NCBI RefSeq assembly: GCF_001050135.1 | Contig: NZ_CP012040.1 | Location: 2,453,001-2,517,000, forward strand | Origin: Cyclobacterium amurskyense | GTDB taxonomy: Bacteria; Bacteroidota; Bacteroidia; Cytophagales; Cyclobacteriaceae | Direction of reading: 5' to 3' | Length of the DNA stretch: 64,000 nt | Shown: piece after piece, positions 8,168 to 17,065 of the stretch | Position numbering within the stretch: the first letter of the stretch is position 1 | Layout of the letters: each line of letters begins with the position of its first letter | Program-made: the position numbers and the translations under genes | The notes under the pieces: generated by a model | The model's database searches: none | What the model saw: the letters and a program-made list of their open reading frames with translations, nothing else | Told to the model about the DNA's origin: nothing

Positions 8168-9444
8168 TCCCCATTATAAGGACCATAAAAATTCATATCC
8201 CTCGCTTCATAGTAATCACCTGAATAATATTTGTCAGGGGTGATGTATCCTATATATCCTCCGTTAAATGTGGTTACAAACAATGAAAGCCCCAATGCAT
8301 TTGCTTGTTCTTCCCATGCCTTATAAAATACCCCAGAGACTTCACCTGAGGAAGAGATAAACAGGGCGTCGCCTATCCTGATGACATCGAAATAAGCCGG
8401 ATTATTTCCAATAGCCCAATTAAAAAGCCATGGTCTCAATCGCAAATTGTCACTAATTCTGTAATGTGGTGAGCGGAGCTTTAATGGTAGTTTTGCTGCC
8501 AAAACCTGACTGCCCATTACTGCTTCGTCTATAGTATTACTTCTCACAACTGAATCCAGTGAAGAAGCGTATTGCTGAATACTTTTAATGTCATTTCCAG
8601 GCGCCTTTGGGCGGTGGCTTCCTACAGCTCCTGCTGCAAAAACAGCAAATTCATGCCTGCTTTCCAAAGCTTCGGATAGGTAATAGGGGTAATCTCCTGA
8701 AAGGCCCATAAACTTGCTACTAAGACAGGTGGCGTGTGCACTGTAGGTAGTAAATGAACAAGTGCTACCGTTGTTTTTCTTTAATATTAACTGTCTAATA
8801 TAAGGATCAATGGGGTCGGAGGCAATCAATCTATTGGATACAAAATTCGCGGCTTCTGACTTTTTGGTGTGTAAGGAAACCGTGTCCATATTGTTCAAGG
8901 CCTTAGTGAGGGCACTGAGTGTTCCTTTGGCAATATGCTTGACCAGGGATTCATCCCATCCTCCCATGGCAATCTTCCCTACGGGACCAGGAATGGTTCC
9001 TCCCATACCACTGTGCGTATGGGTAGCTGTAAAATAAATATGGTCTAGAGGAAGTTTTTGCTCCTTTATTGCTGACCGCAAAGCTTGTGCTAATTGAGGA
9101 TGAACAATCAACAATTCATAATTAAGGAAAGCTACCTTAAACTTGTTATTGCCTACAATGATGGCTTTTACATAACTGCTGTCCTCAACAAATTCATAGG
9201 GACCTCGTGGCCTATAGGCAACAAGGTTTGCAGGTGTATCAGGAGTAAAATTGGCCTTGGCCCATCCTCCTAAAACGTATCCATTATCAGTCCCCTCAAA
9301 AGCCAGGTTTTCTAGCGATTGAAGGGTTTGTTTATAGTATGTCGTTTCTTTATAGGGTGTCCAATCAACAGTGGTGATGGTCAATAATGTCAGTGCTAAC
9401 AAAAAAATGAAGCAGCCAATAACGATTTTTAATAGGACTTTCAT
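8116..9444 (-). CDS. neutral/alkaline ceramidase family protein
   Basis: A 442-residue protein with one N-terminal membrane segment (about 5-27), so probably anchored or exported. It carries the marks of PF04734: T-H-T-H-S-G (141-146) with zinc-binding His, S-A-H-A-T (about 235-239) with the second His, G-E-V-S-G near 350, and the C-terminal N-G-G-Y-I-G-Y followed by YEARDMNFYGPYNGDYF. Known members cleave ceramide to sphingosine and fatty acid. Sphingolipids are common in Bacteroidota, so turnover of own or environmental sphingolipid is plausible. It is shorter than the large bacterial neutral ceramidases (about 650 residues) and lacks their C-terminal Ig-like domain. Confidence 0.82.
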   Translation of the reverse strand: MKVLLKIVIGCFIFLLALTLLTITTVDWTPYKETTYYKQTLQSLENLAFEGTDNGYVLGGWAKANFTPDTPANLVAYRPRGPYEFVEDSSYVKAIIVGNNKFKVAFLNYELLIVHPQLAQALRSAIKEQKLPLDHIYFTATHTHSGMGGTIPGPVGKIAMGGWDESLVKHIAKGTLSALTKALNNMDTVSLHTKKSEAANFVSNRLIASDPIDPYIRQLILKKNNGSTCSFTTYSAHATCLSSKFMGLSGDYPYYLSEALESRHEFAVFAAGAVGSHRPKAPGNDIKSIQQYASSLDSVVRSNTIDEAVMGSQVLAAKLPLKLRSPHYRISDNLRLRPWLFNWAIGNNPAYFDVIRIGDALFISSSGEVSGVFYKAWEEQANALGLSLFVTTFNGGYIGYITPDKYYSGDYYEARDMNFYGPYNGDYFKEIVSDLIAFGAKR

Positions 9445-9468
9445 TTTTTTGAAAATTAAATGGACATA

Positions 9469-10638
9469 TTAACCCTCATAAGTGAAGGTACCATGTTGGC
9501 TATTGACGGTAACTTTTTTGCCTTGATGATCTGTAACGCGGCCTATAACTTTTGCTTCTACGCCAAAATTGGCTGCTATCGCGATGACTTGATCGGCCCA
9601 TTTTTCGTCCAGATAGACTTCCATTCTGTGGCCCATATTGAAAACCTTGTACATCTCTTTCCAGTCAGTACCGCTTTCTTCCTGTATGATTTTAAAGAGA
9701 GGTGGGGTTTCAAAAAGGTTGTCTTTGATGACGTGCAAATTGTCAATAAAATGAAGCACTTTGGTTTGTGCTCCTCCACTGCAATGTACCAAACCGTGTA
9801 TTGCAGCTCTATTTTCTTTCAATAAGGCTGCCATGATAGGAGCATAGGTTCTGGTAGGTGAAAGGACCAATTTACCCATGTCTAAGGGAGTGCCAGGCGC
9901 CGGACTGGTTAAGTCATAGCTCCCAGAGTATACCAAATCTTCAGGAACGGAAGGATCAAAACTTTCAGGGTAAGCAGATTTTATATTTTTCCCGAAGACA
10001 TCATGTCTGGCAGAAGTAAGCCCATTGCTTCCCATTCCTCCATTGTATTCGGATTCATAAGTCGCTTGACCAAATGAAGTCATACCTACGACTACATCTC
10101 CTGCTTTTATGTTGTCATTGGAAATGACTTCGTTTCTTTTCATTCTGCAAGTGACCGTACTGTCCACGATGATGGTACGTACCAAATCTCCTACATCAGC
10201 TGTTTCCCCTCCAGTAAGCACTGCATTGACGCCATGATCTCTCAGCATCTGTAGCACTTCTTCTGTGCCATTGATGATGGCAGCGATCACTTCTCCTGGG
10301 ATAAGGTTTTTGTTTCTTCCTATGGTGGAGGAAACCAATATATTATTGACTGCGCCCACACATAGTAGGTCGTCTATATTCATGATTATTGCATCCTGGG
10401 CAATTCCTTTCCAGACACTTAGGTCACCTGTAGCCTTCCAATAAAGGTAAGCTAGAGAGGACTTTGTTCCTGCACCATCTGCATGCATGATGTTGCAATA
10501 GTCAGGGTCATTTCCTAATACATCTTCTACTATTTTGCAGAAGGCTTTAGGAAATAGGCCTTTGTCTAGGTTGGAAATTGCTTGGTGTACGTCTTCTTTC
10601 GAGGCAGAAACACCCCGCTGCATGTACCTATCGTTCAT
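9469..10638 (-). CDS. purM: phosphoribosylformylglycinamidine cyclo-ligase (AIR synthase)
   Basis: A 389-residue protein that starts NDRYMQRGVSASKEDV, as in Bacteroidota PurM, and has the nucleotide-site segment H-A-D-G-A-G-T-K-S near 55 and L-T-G-G-E-T-A-D-V near 140. It catalyses ATP-dependent closure of FGAM to AIR in purine synthesis. The length is about 40 residues above the E. coli enzyme, which is usual for this phylum. No other purine gene is adjacent. A TACCTTTG box lies about 32 bp upstream of the start. Confidence 0.92.
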   Translation of the reverse strand: MNDRYMQRGVSASKEDVHQAISNLDKGLFPKAFCKIVEDVLGNDPDYCNIMHADGAGTKSSLAYLYWKATGDLSVWKGIAQDAIIMNIDDLLCVGAVNNILVSSTIGRNKNLIPGEVIAAIINGTEEVLQMLRDHGVNAVLTGGETADVGDLVRTIIVDSTVTCRMKRNEVISNDNIKAGDVVVGMTSFGQATYESEYNGGMGSNGLTSARHDVFGKNIKSAYPESFDPSVPEDLVYSGSYDLTSPAPGTPLDMGKLVLSPTRTYAPIMAALLKENRAAIHGLVHCSGGAQTKVLHFIDNLHVIKDNLFETPPLFKIIQEESGTDWKEMYKVFNMGHRMEVYLDEKWADQVIAIAANFGVEAKVIGRVTDHQGKKVTVNSQHGTFTYEG

Positions 10639-10669
10639 AAAATCAGATTTGGAAAAAACAGATAAGGGT

Positions 10670-10677
10670 CAAAGGTA
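10670..10677 (-). promoter_or_regulatory. putative -7 box (TACCTTTG) of purM
   Basis: The minus strand reads TACCTTTG, a full match to TAnnTTTG, between the PorE-like gene and purM. It suggests purM has its own promoter. No clear -33 element was found. Confidence 0.45.
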
Positions 10678-10683
10678 AGCATT

Positions 10684-12633
10684 TTAGTCCGTGATTTCTA
10701 TAACCTTAAACTCTGTTCTTCTGTTGACTTGGTGCTCTTCCTCAGTTTGAGCATTTTCGATAATCAACTGTCTTTCACCATAGCCCTTGGCTTCCAGCCT
10801 GTCTGCATCAATTCCTTGGGACACAATATAAGCCACAGCAGATTCTGCTCTTCTTTGTGAAAGATCGTCATTGTAAGCATCTGTAGCCCTTACATCTGTA
10901 TGGCTACTCAACTCAATGCGTATTCCAGGATTGTCTTTCAGGATTTTGACTAGCTTGTCAAGTTCAACTGCAGCGTCAGGCCTAATATCAGCCTTATCTA
11001 AATCATAATAGATGTTTTCAAGCACTATGGCACGCTCTAGTATCAACTGGTCAAGTACAATGGTAGTGTCCAGAGTAATATTGGTCACATCCTGTATCAG
11101 GTCTTCTTCAGCTGGGGTTTTGCCAATAGTGCTGTAAGGAACACTTTTGGTGAAGTAACCACTTTTGGAAGCGATCATTGAATATTTTTTCTCAGGTTCA
11201 AGTGGGAATCGCAAGCGTCCACTTTGACTTGTAAGGTTGCCGTCTATGGTTTGGTTGTTGTCATCATAAAGCATTACACGGACCTGTGGAAGAATTTGCT
11301 CTTCACCATTTTCAGCAATTGTTTTGGTAACTACATTTAACAATACATTGACCACTTTTGGAGCTGGAGTCATGTCCTTGAAATAATAGATGTCATCATC
11401 TCCTTTACCTCCCTCGCGGTTGGAAGTGATGAAGCCTTCTTCAGGGTACTTGGTGAAGAAAATCCCAAAATCATCTGCAATGGAATTAAAGTTAGGTCCT
11501 AGATTTATAACCTTGTTGGTGTCTTCTACTTCCTTAAAAACAAAAAGGTCTAGCTTACCAAATCCGGGATGACCGTCTGAGGCAAAGTAAAACTCTCCAT
11601 TTGCCAATAACCTAGGAAACATCTCATTTCCAGGCGTATTGATTTCAGGGCCTAGGTTTACACCTTTACCAAAATTCCCACTTGCCATTTTAGTGGCTTT
11701 GTAAAGGTCTGTTCCTCCATAGCCTCCAGGCCTGTTTGAGGCAAAATAAAGGGTTTCACCATCAGGGCTAAATGATGGGGTGGAATTCCAATATTCTGGT
11801 TCCCCATTAACGCCCATATAGGCGGGCTCAGTAAATCCACTACCATTGAATGTGGAACTAAATAAGCTAACATCAGGAAGGTCTTTTCTACTGGCACTGT
11901 TGCCTCGTGCATAGACGATCATGTTGCCGTCAGGGCTTATGGCAATGGCTCCTTGGTTAAGGCCTGATTCATTTCGGAATTCGTTAAGGGTTTGTACGCC
12001 CTGCACATCTACGTTGATCCCTTCCGCTCTTGTTTTAAATAATCGGGTGTATCCCTGGCCTGTGCCTGCATACATGCCTCCAGCCCCACGTGAGCTAGTA
12101 AAGAAAAGTTGGTTCTCACTTACTATCGGGGCGTAATCTATACCCGTAGAGTTAAGCAATTCATAATTTTCCAATTCATGATTGGGCCAGATAGGGGTTA
12201 TTTCTGCTATAGCATCAATGTTTTGAATTTCCTTTGTGGCCAAGGCGATTTTTTCATCGTCCATTGTAAGCTTTTTGGCAGCTTCAAAAGCTTCCTTTGC
12301 CGCTTCATATTCTCCTTTGCCTTTTAGGCTTCTCCCTTTGTGAAGTTGACTTTCAAAGCTGGCATTTTCAGCATTCACTTTATCATAATAAGCAGCCGCT
12401 TTTTCTATTCTATTTGAGAGTCTATAGCTTTCTGCAATATAAAAATTTGCCTCGTTGTTTGCCGAATCATTTTCTAATAACTTAGAATAAGAGGCGATTG
12501 CCAACTGATATTCTCCTGAGTTAAATTGGGTTTGGGCCTTCTGTAGCAGACTGGTACAAGAGGCCTGCAATACAAGCAATAAAACAGGAAGTAAACAGCG
12601 GCTTATTGGAAAGGTAGACTTTATGTTTCTCAT
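10684..12633 (-). CDS. OmpA-family lipoprotein with TPR and PD40 propeller (PorE-like)
   Basis: A 649-residue lipoprotein (lipobox L-Q-A-S-C, Cys26). Domain order: TPR helices about 30-130; a WD40-like/PD40 beta-propeller about 160-400, with repeats such as FSPDGETLYFASNRPGG and ISPDGNMIVYARG; a carboxypeptidase-regulatory-like beta domain about 425-510; and an OmpA C-terminal peptidoglycan-binding domain about 530-649 (NIYYDLDKADIRPDA, SHTDVRATDAYNDDLSQRR). This is the architecture described for PorE of the type IX secretion system, which anchors the secretion machinery to peptidoglycan. Several paralogues with this architecture exist per genome, so PorE identity itself is inference. Confidence 0.72.
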   Translation of the reverse strand: MRNIKSTFPISRCLLPVLLLVLQASCTSLLQKAQTQFNSGEYQLAIASYSKLLENDSANNEANFYIAESYRLSNRIEKAAAYYDKVNAENASFESQLHKGRSLKGKGEYEAAKEAFEAAKKLTMDDEKIALATKEIQNIDAIAEITPIWPNHELENYELLNSTGIDYAPIVSENQLFFTSSRGAGGMYAGTGQGYTRLFKTRAEGINVDVQGVQTLNEFRNESGLNQGAIAISPDGNMIVYARGNSASRKDLPDVSLFSSTFNGSGFTEPAYMGVNGEPEYWNSTPSFSPDGETLYFASNRPGGYGGTDLYKATKMASGNFGKGVNLGPEINTPGNEMFPRLLANGEFYFASDGHPGFGKLDLFVFKEVEDTNKVINLGPNFNSIADDFGIFFTKYPEEGFITSNREGGKGDDDIYYFKDMTPAPKVVNVLLNVVTKTIAENGEEQILPQVRVMLYDDNNQTIDGNLTSQSGRLRFPLEPEKKYSMIASKSGYFTKSVPYSTIGKTPAEEDLIQDVTNITLDTTIVLDQLILERAIVLENIYYDLDKADIRPDAAVELDKLVKILKDNPGIRIELSSHTDVRATDAYNDDLSQRRAESAVAYIVSQGIDADRLEAKGYGERQLIIENAQTEEEHQVNRRTEFKVIEITD

Positions 12634-12654
12634 ACTATTTTTTCTCTCGCAGCA

Positions 12655-13143
12655 TTAATTAGCAAAATATTTTTTTAGCCAACTTTTGTTGGCTTCAATT
12701 AGCCATTGGTCATTCAAATCTGCAATCTTACTTACACTAGGATTAAACATTTTGCTGTTGGACTGTAAAGAACCCTCAACGACATGTTTTTTGATGTCGG
12801 GCAAAAATGCCACCCTGACATTTTCACCCTCTAGGTAAGCAACTTTTCCACTGTCCAGTAAATTTATATTCAATTTAACCTCTATCTCTCGCATAATTCT
12901 TACTGAACTATCAATAGAGCAACCACTGGCCCCCAACTGGCTTTCGTCAACACTAAGAATAATAAATTGGTCAAATTTCAGGTCAAAAGAACTAGGCATT
13001 TGAGCACCATGAGTGTTCCACTGATTACAAAAGGCAACCAGTTTTGATATAATCCAGGTTTTTTCTTGCTCATCAAATGGGCGATCTGCCTGATATACCC
13101 AAATTCTCGCATCTTTTGGCATTTCATCAAATGGTACGTACAT
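12655..13143 (-). CDS. conserved Bacteroidota protein of unknown function
   Basis: A 162-residue soluble protein that begins YVPFDEMPKDARIWVYQADR and contains G-A-S-G-C-S-I-D-S-S near 80. I recall this family from many Bacteroidota genomes, where it is often labelled ABC transporter ATPase. It has no Walker A or B motif, so that label is not supported here. The conserved Cys-Ser-Ile-Asp-Ser-Ser stretch may be functional. It lies 21 bp upstream of the PorE-like gene on the same strand and is probably cotranscribed with it. Confidence 0.6.
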   Translation of the reverse strand: MYVPFDEMPKDARIWVYQADRPFDEQEKTWIISKLVAFCNQWNTHGAQMPSSFDLKFDQFIILSVDESQLGASGCSIDSSVRIMREIEVKLNINLLDSGKVAYLEGENVRVAFLPDIKKHVVEGSLQSNSKMFNPSVSKIADLNDQWLIEANKSWLKKYFAN

Positions 13144-13323
13144 GATTGACTCTTTTTAAATATATGTCTTCTACAAATTTACAAAATATTGACAGGCTTA
13201 ACCTGGCATTTATATTTAAACGAAGATAGATTTATTATGATACAATTTTTTTTAAGTTCCCCTAAAAAAATATGAAAACCAAAACTGTCGCTTATAATCA
13301 GCCCTTTAAAATCAACTTTAGGT

Positions 13324-14118
13324 CTATAACTGCTGGTCCTTAGCAATCAATTCTGCCAAATCAAGAACATTTACCTCTGTTTCTTTTTCCTTGTTTTTTA
13401 CACCATCCGTCATCATCGTTAGGCAAAAGGGACAACCTACGGCTATGGTTTTTGCACCAGTTTGCAATGCTTCTTCTGTCCGCTCCACATTGATGTCTTT
13501 TTTTCCAGCTTCAGGTTCTTTGAACATTTGCGCTCCGCCGGCACCACAGCAAAGACCCTTGGACTTGCATCGCTTCATCTCTACCAATTCCATATCCAGT
13601 GCTTTGATCACTGCCCTAGGCGCTTCATATACATCGTTAGCCCTTCCAAGGAAGCAACTGTCGTGGAAAGTGATTTTTTTACCTTTAAATTCACCACCGT
13701 CCTTCATGACGATCTTGCCTTCATTGATCAACTCCTGCAAGTATTGAGAGTGATGAACCACCTCATAATTGCCCCCTAAAGCCGGGTATTCATTTTTGAT
13801 GGTGTTGAAGCAGTGGGGACAGGCTGTTACTATGCGTTTTACCTGGTAACCGTCCAATACCTGGATATTGCTCATGGCCTGCATTTGGTACAGGAATTCA
13901 TTTCCAGCTCTTCTGGCAGGATCTCCGGTACAAGTTTCTTCATCTCCGAGTACGGCAAAGTTCACACCCACTTTATTAAGGATTTTGACAAATGCCAAGG
14001 TTACTGCCTTGTATCGGTCATCGAAAGAGCCTGCACAACCTACCCAAAATAGGATCTCAGGCGCTTCTCCAGCTGCCATTTTTTGGGCCATTGTAGGGGC
14101 TTTATAGCTATCACTCAT
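13324..14118 (-). CDS. (Fe-S)-binding protein, CCG-domain (HdrB/GlpC/LutA-like)
   Basis: A 264-residue soluble protein with two cysteine-rich CCG-type blocks: T-A-C-P-H-C near 98 with H-D-S-C-F-L-G near 152, and C-C-G-A-G-G near 191 with V-G-C-P-F-C near 228. The N-terminal WVGCAGSFDDRYK adds another cysteine. Such domains bind a non-cubane [4Fe-4S] cluster in heterodisulfide reductase B and in glycerol-3-phosphate or lactate oxidation complexes. The upstream gene (12-bp gap) encodes the membrane ferredoxin partner, so together they look like a two-subunit HdrD-type electron-transfer module that accepts or delivers electrons at the quinone pool. The substrate is not known. Confidence 0.8.
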   Translation of the reverse strand: MSDSYKAPTMAQKMAAGEAPEILFWVGCAGSFDDRYKAVTLAFVKILNKVGVNFAVLGDEETCTGDPARRAGNEFLYQMQAMSNIQVLDGYQVKRIVTACPHCFNTIKNEYPALGGNYEVVHHSQYLQELINEGKIVMKDGGEFKGKKITFHDSCFLGRANDVYEAPRAVIKALDMELVEMKRCKSKGLCCGAGGAQMFKEPEAGKKDINVERTEEALQTGAKTIAVGCPFCLTMMTDGVKNKEKETEVNVLDLAELIAKDQQL

Positions 14119-14130
14119 AATATAGAATTT

Positions 14131-15462
14131 TTACTTTTTTTCTTTGTTTAAATCGGCTGCCCAGTTAAATCTATCCGTTGGAGGAAATTTCCAAGGGGCA
14201 AAACTGGTCTCAATATTTTGGAACATAGCATTCCATTGTGCGGGACTGCCACTTTCTTCCATGGCCGTATACCTTCTCAATTCAATAATAATGGCCAAAG
14301 GGTCAATATTGACAGGACAGGCTTCCACACAAGCATTGCAATTGGTACAGGCGTTAATTTCTTCCTGAGTAATGAAATCTCCTAAAAGTGACTTGCCATC
14401 GTCGAGTCCTTTTTTGCCAGCGAATAGATTTTTACTCACCTCTTCGGCCCGGTCTCTAGTGTCCATCATAATTTTTCGTGGAGATAATTTCTTTCCTGTA
14501 AGGTTTGCAGGGCATTCGGCCGTACAACGGCCACATTCGGTGCAAGAAAAGGCATTCATCAGATTGATCCAAGACAAATCATTGATATCCTTTGCGCCAA
14601 ATCTACCAACTTCAGCAGTTTCAGTCCCTTGTTGATCAGTAGGCATTCCCAGCATCATCTTTACCTCATGGGTAACGGCTTCCATATTGGGGATTTTTCC
14701 TTTGGGTTCCAGATTGGAATACCAGGTGTTTGGAAAGGCCAGGAAAATGTGGAGGTGTTTGGAATAAGTGACATAAACAGCGAAGCCTAATATGCCAATG
14801 ATGTGAAACCACCAGGCAAATCTTTCAATAAAAACCAGCGTGCCAACTTCAAGGCCTTCAAAAAGCCCTTGGATGCTTCCACTAATCCAAAGACCGCCGA
14901 GTGGGATATATCCACCGACACCCTTATATGCGAGGATTTGGTCGGTAGCATTCATGGTGAAAATCGCTACCATCAATATGATTTCAATTACCAAAATCAG
15001 GTTGGCATCTAATTTTGGCCATCCTTTCAACTCTTTCATGTTGAGTCTTGGTACCTTGGTGATGTTTCTACGGATAAGGAATACCACACAAGAAACAAGA
15101 ACTCCCAAAGCCAAAAACTCGAAAAAATTCATGGCTACTGAATAAAAACCTGCCAGAAAAGGGGCAAAAACCCTGTGTGTACCAGCAATCCCATCTATTA
15201 TGAATTCTAGAACTTCGAGGTTGATGATAATAAAGGACACGTAAATTACCAGGTGAAGTAAGGCTGGAATTAGATTTTTGAACATCTTCTTTTGTCCCAA
15301 GGCTACCAGTAACATGGTTTTCCAACGTTCTTCCGGTTTGTCATTCCTTTTTAAGGGTTTTCCCAATTGGATGGTTTTTCGGATAAAGTTTATCCTCTTG
15401 TACAGAATATACCCTGCTGTTCCTAAAACCAATAAAAAAAGGATTTGTGGTAAGCTACTCAT
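14131..15462 (-). CDS. membrane-bound 4Fe-4S ferredoxin-type oxidoreductase subunit
   Basis: A 443-residue protein with about five membrane segments in residues 1-245 and a soluble C-terminal part with two [4Fe-4S] motifs: C-T-E-C-G-R-C-T-A-E-C-P near 305 and C-T-N-C-N-A-C-V-E-A-C-P near 375. The membrane part resembles the cytochrome b-like HdrE/NarI type. It precedes the CCG protein by 12 bp, and the pair corresponds to a split HdrD plus membrane anchor. It is likely involved in quinone-linked electron transfer. A promoter-like TACTTTTG box lies about 50 bp upstream, back to back with the tRNA-Phe promoter. Confidence 0.8.
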   Translation of the reverse strand: MSSLPQILFLLVLGTAGYILYKRINFIRKTIQLGKPLKRNDKPEERWKTMLLVALGQKKMFKNLIPALLHLVIYVSFIIINLEVLEFIIDGIAGTHRVFAPFLAGFYSVAMNFFEFLALGVLVSCVVFLIRRNITKVPRLNMKELKGWPKLDANLILVIEIILMVAIFTMNATDQILAYKGVGGYIPLGGLWISGSIQGLFEGLEVGTLVFIERFAWWFHIIGILGFAVYVTYSKHLHIFLAFPNTWYSNLEPKGKIPNMEAVTHEVKMMLGMPTDQQGTETAEVGRFGAKDINDLSWINLMNAFSCTECGRCTAECPANLTGKKLSPRKIMMDTRDRAEEVSKNLFAGKKGLDDGKSLLGDFITQEEINACTNCNACVEACPVNIDPLAIIIELRRYTAMEESGSPAQWNAMFQNIETSFAPWKFPPTDRFNWAADLNKEKK

Positions 15463-15506
15463 ATTGAATGTGTTATTATTTATCCTCGATTTTTTTATTA
15501 AAATTG

Positions 15507-15537
15507 CTTGTACAAAAGTAACAAATAGCTACCTTTG
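15507..15537 (+). promoter_or_regulatory. promoter of tRNA-Phe (-33 CTTG, -7 TACCTTTG), with divergent -7 box
   Basis: TACCTTTG at 15530-15537 matches the Bacteroidota -7 consensus, and CTTG at 15507-15510 gives a -33 element with a 19-bp spacer. The tRNA starts 13 bp later. On the minus strand TACTTTTG at 15513-15520 is a second match facing the iron-sulfur operon, so two promoters overlap here. Confidence 0.65.
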
Positions 15538-15550
15538 CATCACTTTCAGC

Positions 15551-15623
15551 GGTGATGTAGCTCAGTTGGTAGAGCATCGGACTGAAAATCCGTGAGTCGG
15601 TGGTTCGAGCCCACTCATCACCA
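15551..15623 (+). tRNA. tRNA-Phe (anticodon GAA)
   Basis: The 73-nt cloverleaf has a 7-bp acceptor stem (GGTGATG with CATCACC at 15616-15622), D-arm sequence TAGCTCAGTTGGTAGAGC, anticodon stem CGGA/TCCG with loop CTGAAAA (anticodon GAA at 15584-15586) and T-arm with GGTTCGAGCC. The discriminator base is A. The CCA tail is not encoded and must be added enzymatically. Confidence 0.97.
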
Positions 15624-15625
15624 CA

Positions 15626-15652
15626 AGCCCTGGTTTTGCCAGGGCTTTTTTT
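15626..15652 (+). terminator. intrinsic terminator of tRNA-Phe
   Basis: Stem AGCCCTGG / CCAGGGCT with a 5-nt loop, directly followed by seven T, three bases past the tRNA. Confidence 0.9.
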
Positions 15653-15790
15653 ATGTCTTTTATTTTTAGCGAATGATTTCCGGTATTTTGCATGCTTTGA
15701 TTTTTTCTATTCTTTGAATAGGCAAATTAATAAATAGTCAGGAGGCAAACTATATATTTTATTTTTAAACAGGGATTATGCAATGGGATA

Positions 15791-16008
15791 TTAAACCCGA
15801 AATAGGCAATAGACAATCTATTACGTGCTGAAATCGCTTCAAAATCAGCCACTTCGTTGCTGTTTTCAATTTCACCATAGCGGTGCTATGTTAAAATCTC
15901 CAAACAGCCTGATTTTCTTGCGATTGCAACACTTCCCGTAAACACGGGACAGGCTTCACCCCTGACCATTGTCAGGACGGAGAAATCCTATTACATAATC
16001 CGGGTTAA
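15791..16008 (+). repeat. MITE-like dispersed repeat, full copy 2
   Basis: Second full 218-bp copy, nearly identical to copy 1; the left end reads AACCCGAAATAGGCAATAG, one base changed. It fills most of the gap between tRNA-Phe and the sigma-factor gene. About 130 bp before and 150 bp after it show nothing else except the candidate sigma-factor promoter. Confidence 0.88.
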
Positions 16009-16124
16009 ATAAATAGGACCATGGCCTAATTTAAAGTAAACCTGAGAATAAGCCGCTTGTTCCAGTTAATTGGTGATAAATTGGTAATTATCTCTATTAT
16101 TTAAAAAAGTTTTTGTCCAAAAGT

Positions 16125-16156
16125 GTAACCTTTTTGTTTCCCGATCATCATCTTAC
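16125..16156 (+). promoter_or_regulatory. candidate autoregulated ECF promoter
   Basis: GTAACCTTTTTG (16125-16136) followed by CCGATCATCATCTTACTAC resembles the GTAAC...CGTC-type sequences that precede many ECF sigma operons in Bacteroidota. It sits directly before the sigma gene, with only a few bases of leader. Assignment is by resemblance alone. Confidence 0.4.
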
Positions 16157-16159
16157 TAC

Positions 16160-16651
16160 ATGAAGTCCTTTTTTGAATCACAGATTTGGCCCTTGAAGAA
16201 CAGGCTTTACCGGTTCGCCATACTTTGGCTGAAGGACAGGGATAAAGCGCAAGATGCGGTGCAGGAAACAATGACCAAAGGATTTATGCAACAGGAATAC
16301 CTCTCTTCTATTAACAATCCTACGGGATGGTTGGTGAAGACCTTGAAAAATGAGGCACTGCAGCAGATTCGTGAGGCAGGAAAATGGGAAACACTGGAGG
16401 AAGTTGGGGAAATGGCAATGGAAGTTGTACCCGAAGTAGATACCAGTCAGCAAGCTAAAATGGTGTTCAGGTTTATGAATAAACTTCCTGAGAAACAAAA
16501 GGAAATTTTCTTCCTACGGGAAGTAGAAGGGCTTACACACAAAGAAATGGCCGATTATCTGGGTCTTAACGAAGGACAGGTAAAGGTGGAATTGCACCGG
16601 GCCAGAAAAAAGTTGAAATCATTTCTTGAAAATTATGGAAAGCAAGAATAA
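16160..16651 (+). CDS. ECF RNA polymerase sigma factor
   Basis: A 163-residue sigma-70 of the extracytoplasmic-function class. Region 2 (about 1-70) has FAILWLKDRDKAQDAVQETM, the core-binding and -10 helix. Region 4 (about 105-155) has L-P-E-K-Q-K-E-I-F-F-L-R-E-V-E-G-L-T-H-K-E and a helix-turn-helix ending in VKVELHRARKKLKSFL. There is no region 3, as expected. The next gene overlaps its 3' end by 17 bp, and a four-gene operon follows (membrane anti-sigma-like protein and two DUF4252 proteins). The inducing signal is unknown. Confidence 0.9.
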   Translation: MKSFFESQIWPLKNRLYRFAILWLKDRDKAQDAVQETMTKGFMQQEYLSSINNPTGWLVKTLKNEALQQIREAGKWETLEEVGEMAMEVVPEVDTSQQAKMVFRFMNKLPEKQKEIFFLREVEGLTHKEMADYLGLNEGQVKVELHRARKKLKSFLENYGKQE

Positions 16652-17063
16652 GGAATTGTGGAAAAAATACTGGGAGGGTGAGACAAGCCTGGAAGAGGAA
16701 AAGACCCTCTTTGCAGAAGTCGAAGAGGACAAGGCGGATAGTAAAATTGCCGAGTTCTTTTCAGGGATACAAATGATTCGCTCAGAGAAGCCATCAGGTA
16801 TTCAATTGCCTTTGCCCAAGCAACGTTTTCCTTGGCAAAAATTGGCGGCCGTAATGCTGGTTCTTCTTACTGTTACCGCCTGTTGGTGGGGCTATAAGGA
16901 ATATGAGCAACAGCAGCAGGCAGAGGCCTATCAACAAGTGGTGGAAGCCATGGGTAAAATAAAGCTAAACCTAAAGAAGGGAACCAGTCAACTGGAAAGT
17001 ATGGAAAAGATCAAATACCTCAATTCAGGTATGGATTGGTATGACAACAATAAAAACAATTAG
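16635..17063 (+). CDS. membrane anti-sigma-factor-like protein
   Basis: A 142-residue protein starting at ATG 16635, which overlaps the sigma gene by 17 bp; an in-frame TTG further upstream is less likely. The N-terminal part (about 1-70) is acidic and helical (KELWKKYWEGETSLEEEK), like the sigma-binding part of short Bacteroidota anti-sigma proteins. A single membrane helix follows (about 73-92, LAAVMLVLLTVTACWWGY), then a short periplasmic tail of about 50 residues. The overlap with the sigma gene and the topology support an anti-sigma role. No zinc-binding ZAS motif is seen. Confidence 0.65.
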   Translation: MESKNKELWKKYWEGETSLEEEKTLFAEVEEDKADSKIAEFFSGIQMIRSEKPSGIQLPLPKQRFPWQKLAAVMLVLLTVTACWWGYKEYEQQQQAEAYQQVVEAMGKIKLNLKKGTSQLESMEKIKYLNSGMDWYDNNKNN

Positions 17064-17065
17064 CG

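Noticed and set aside
15278..15595. Plus-strand reading frame ending in DVAQLVEHRTENP
   Set aside because: The end is a translation of the tRNA-Phe gene and the rest is antisense to the iron-sulfur gene.
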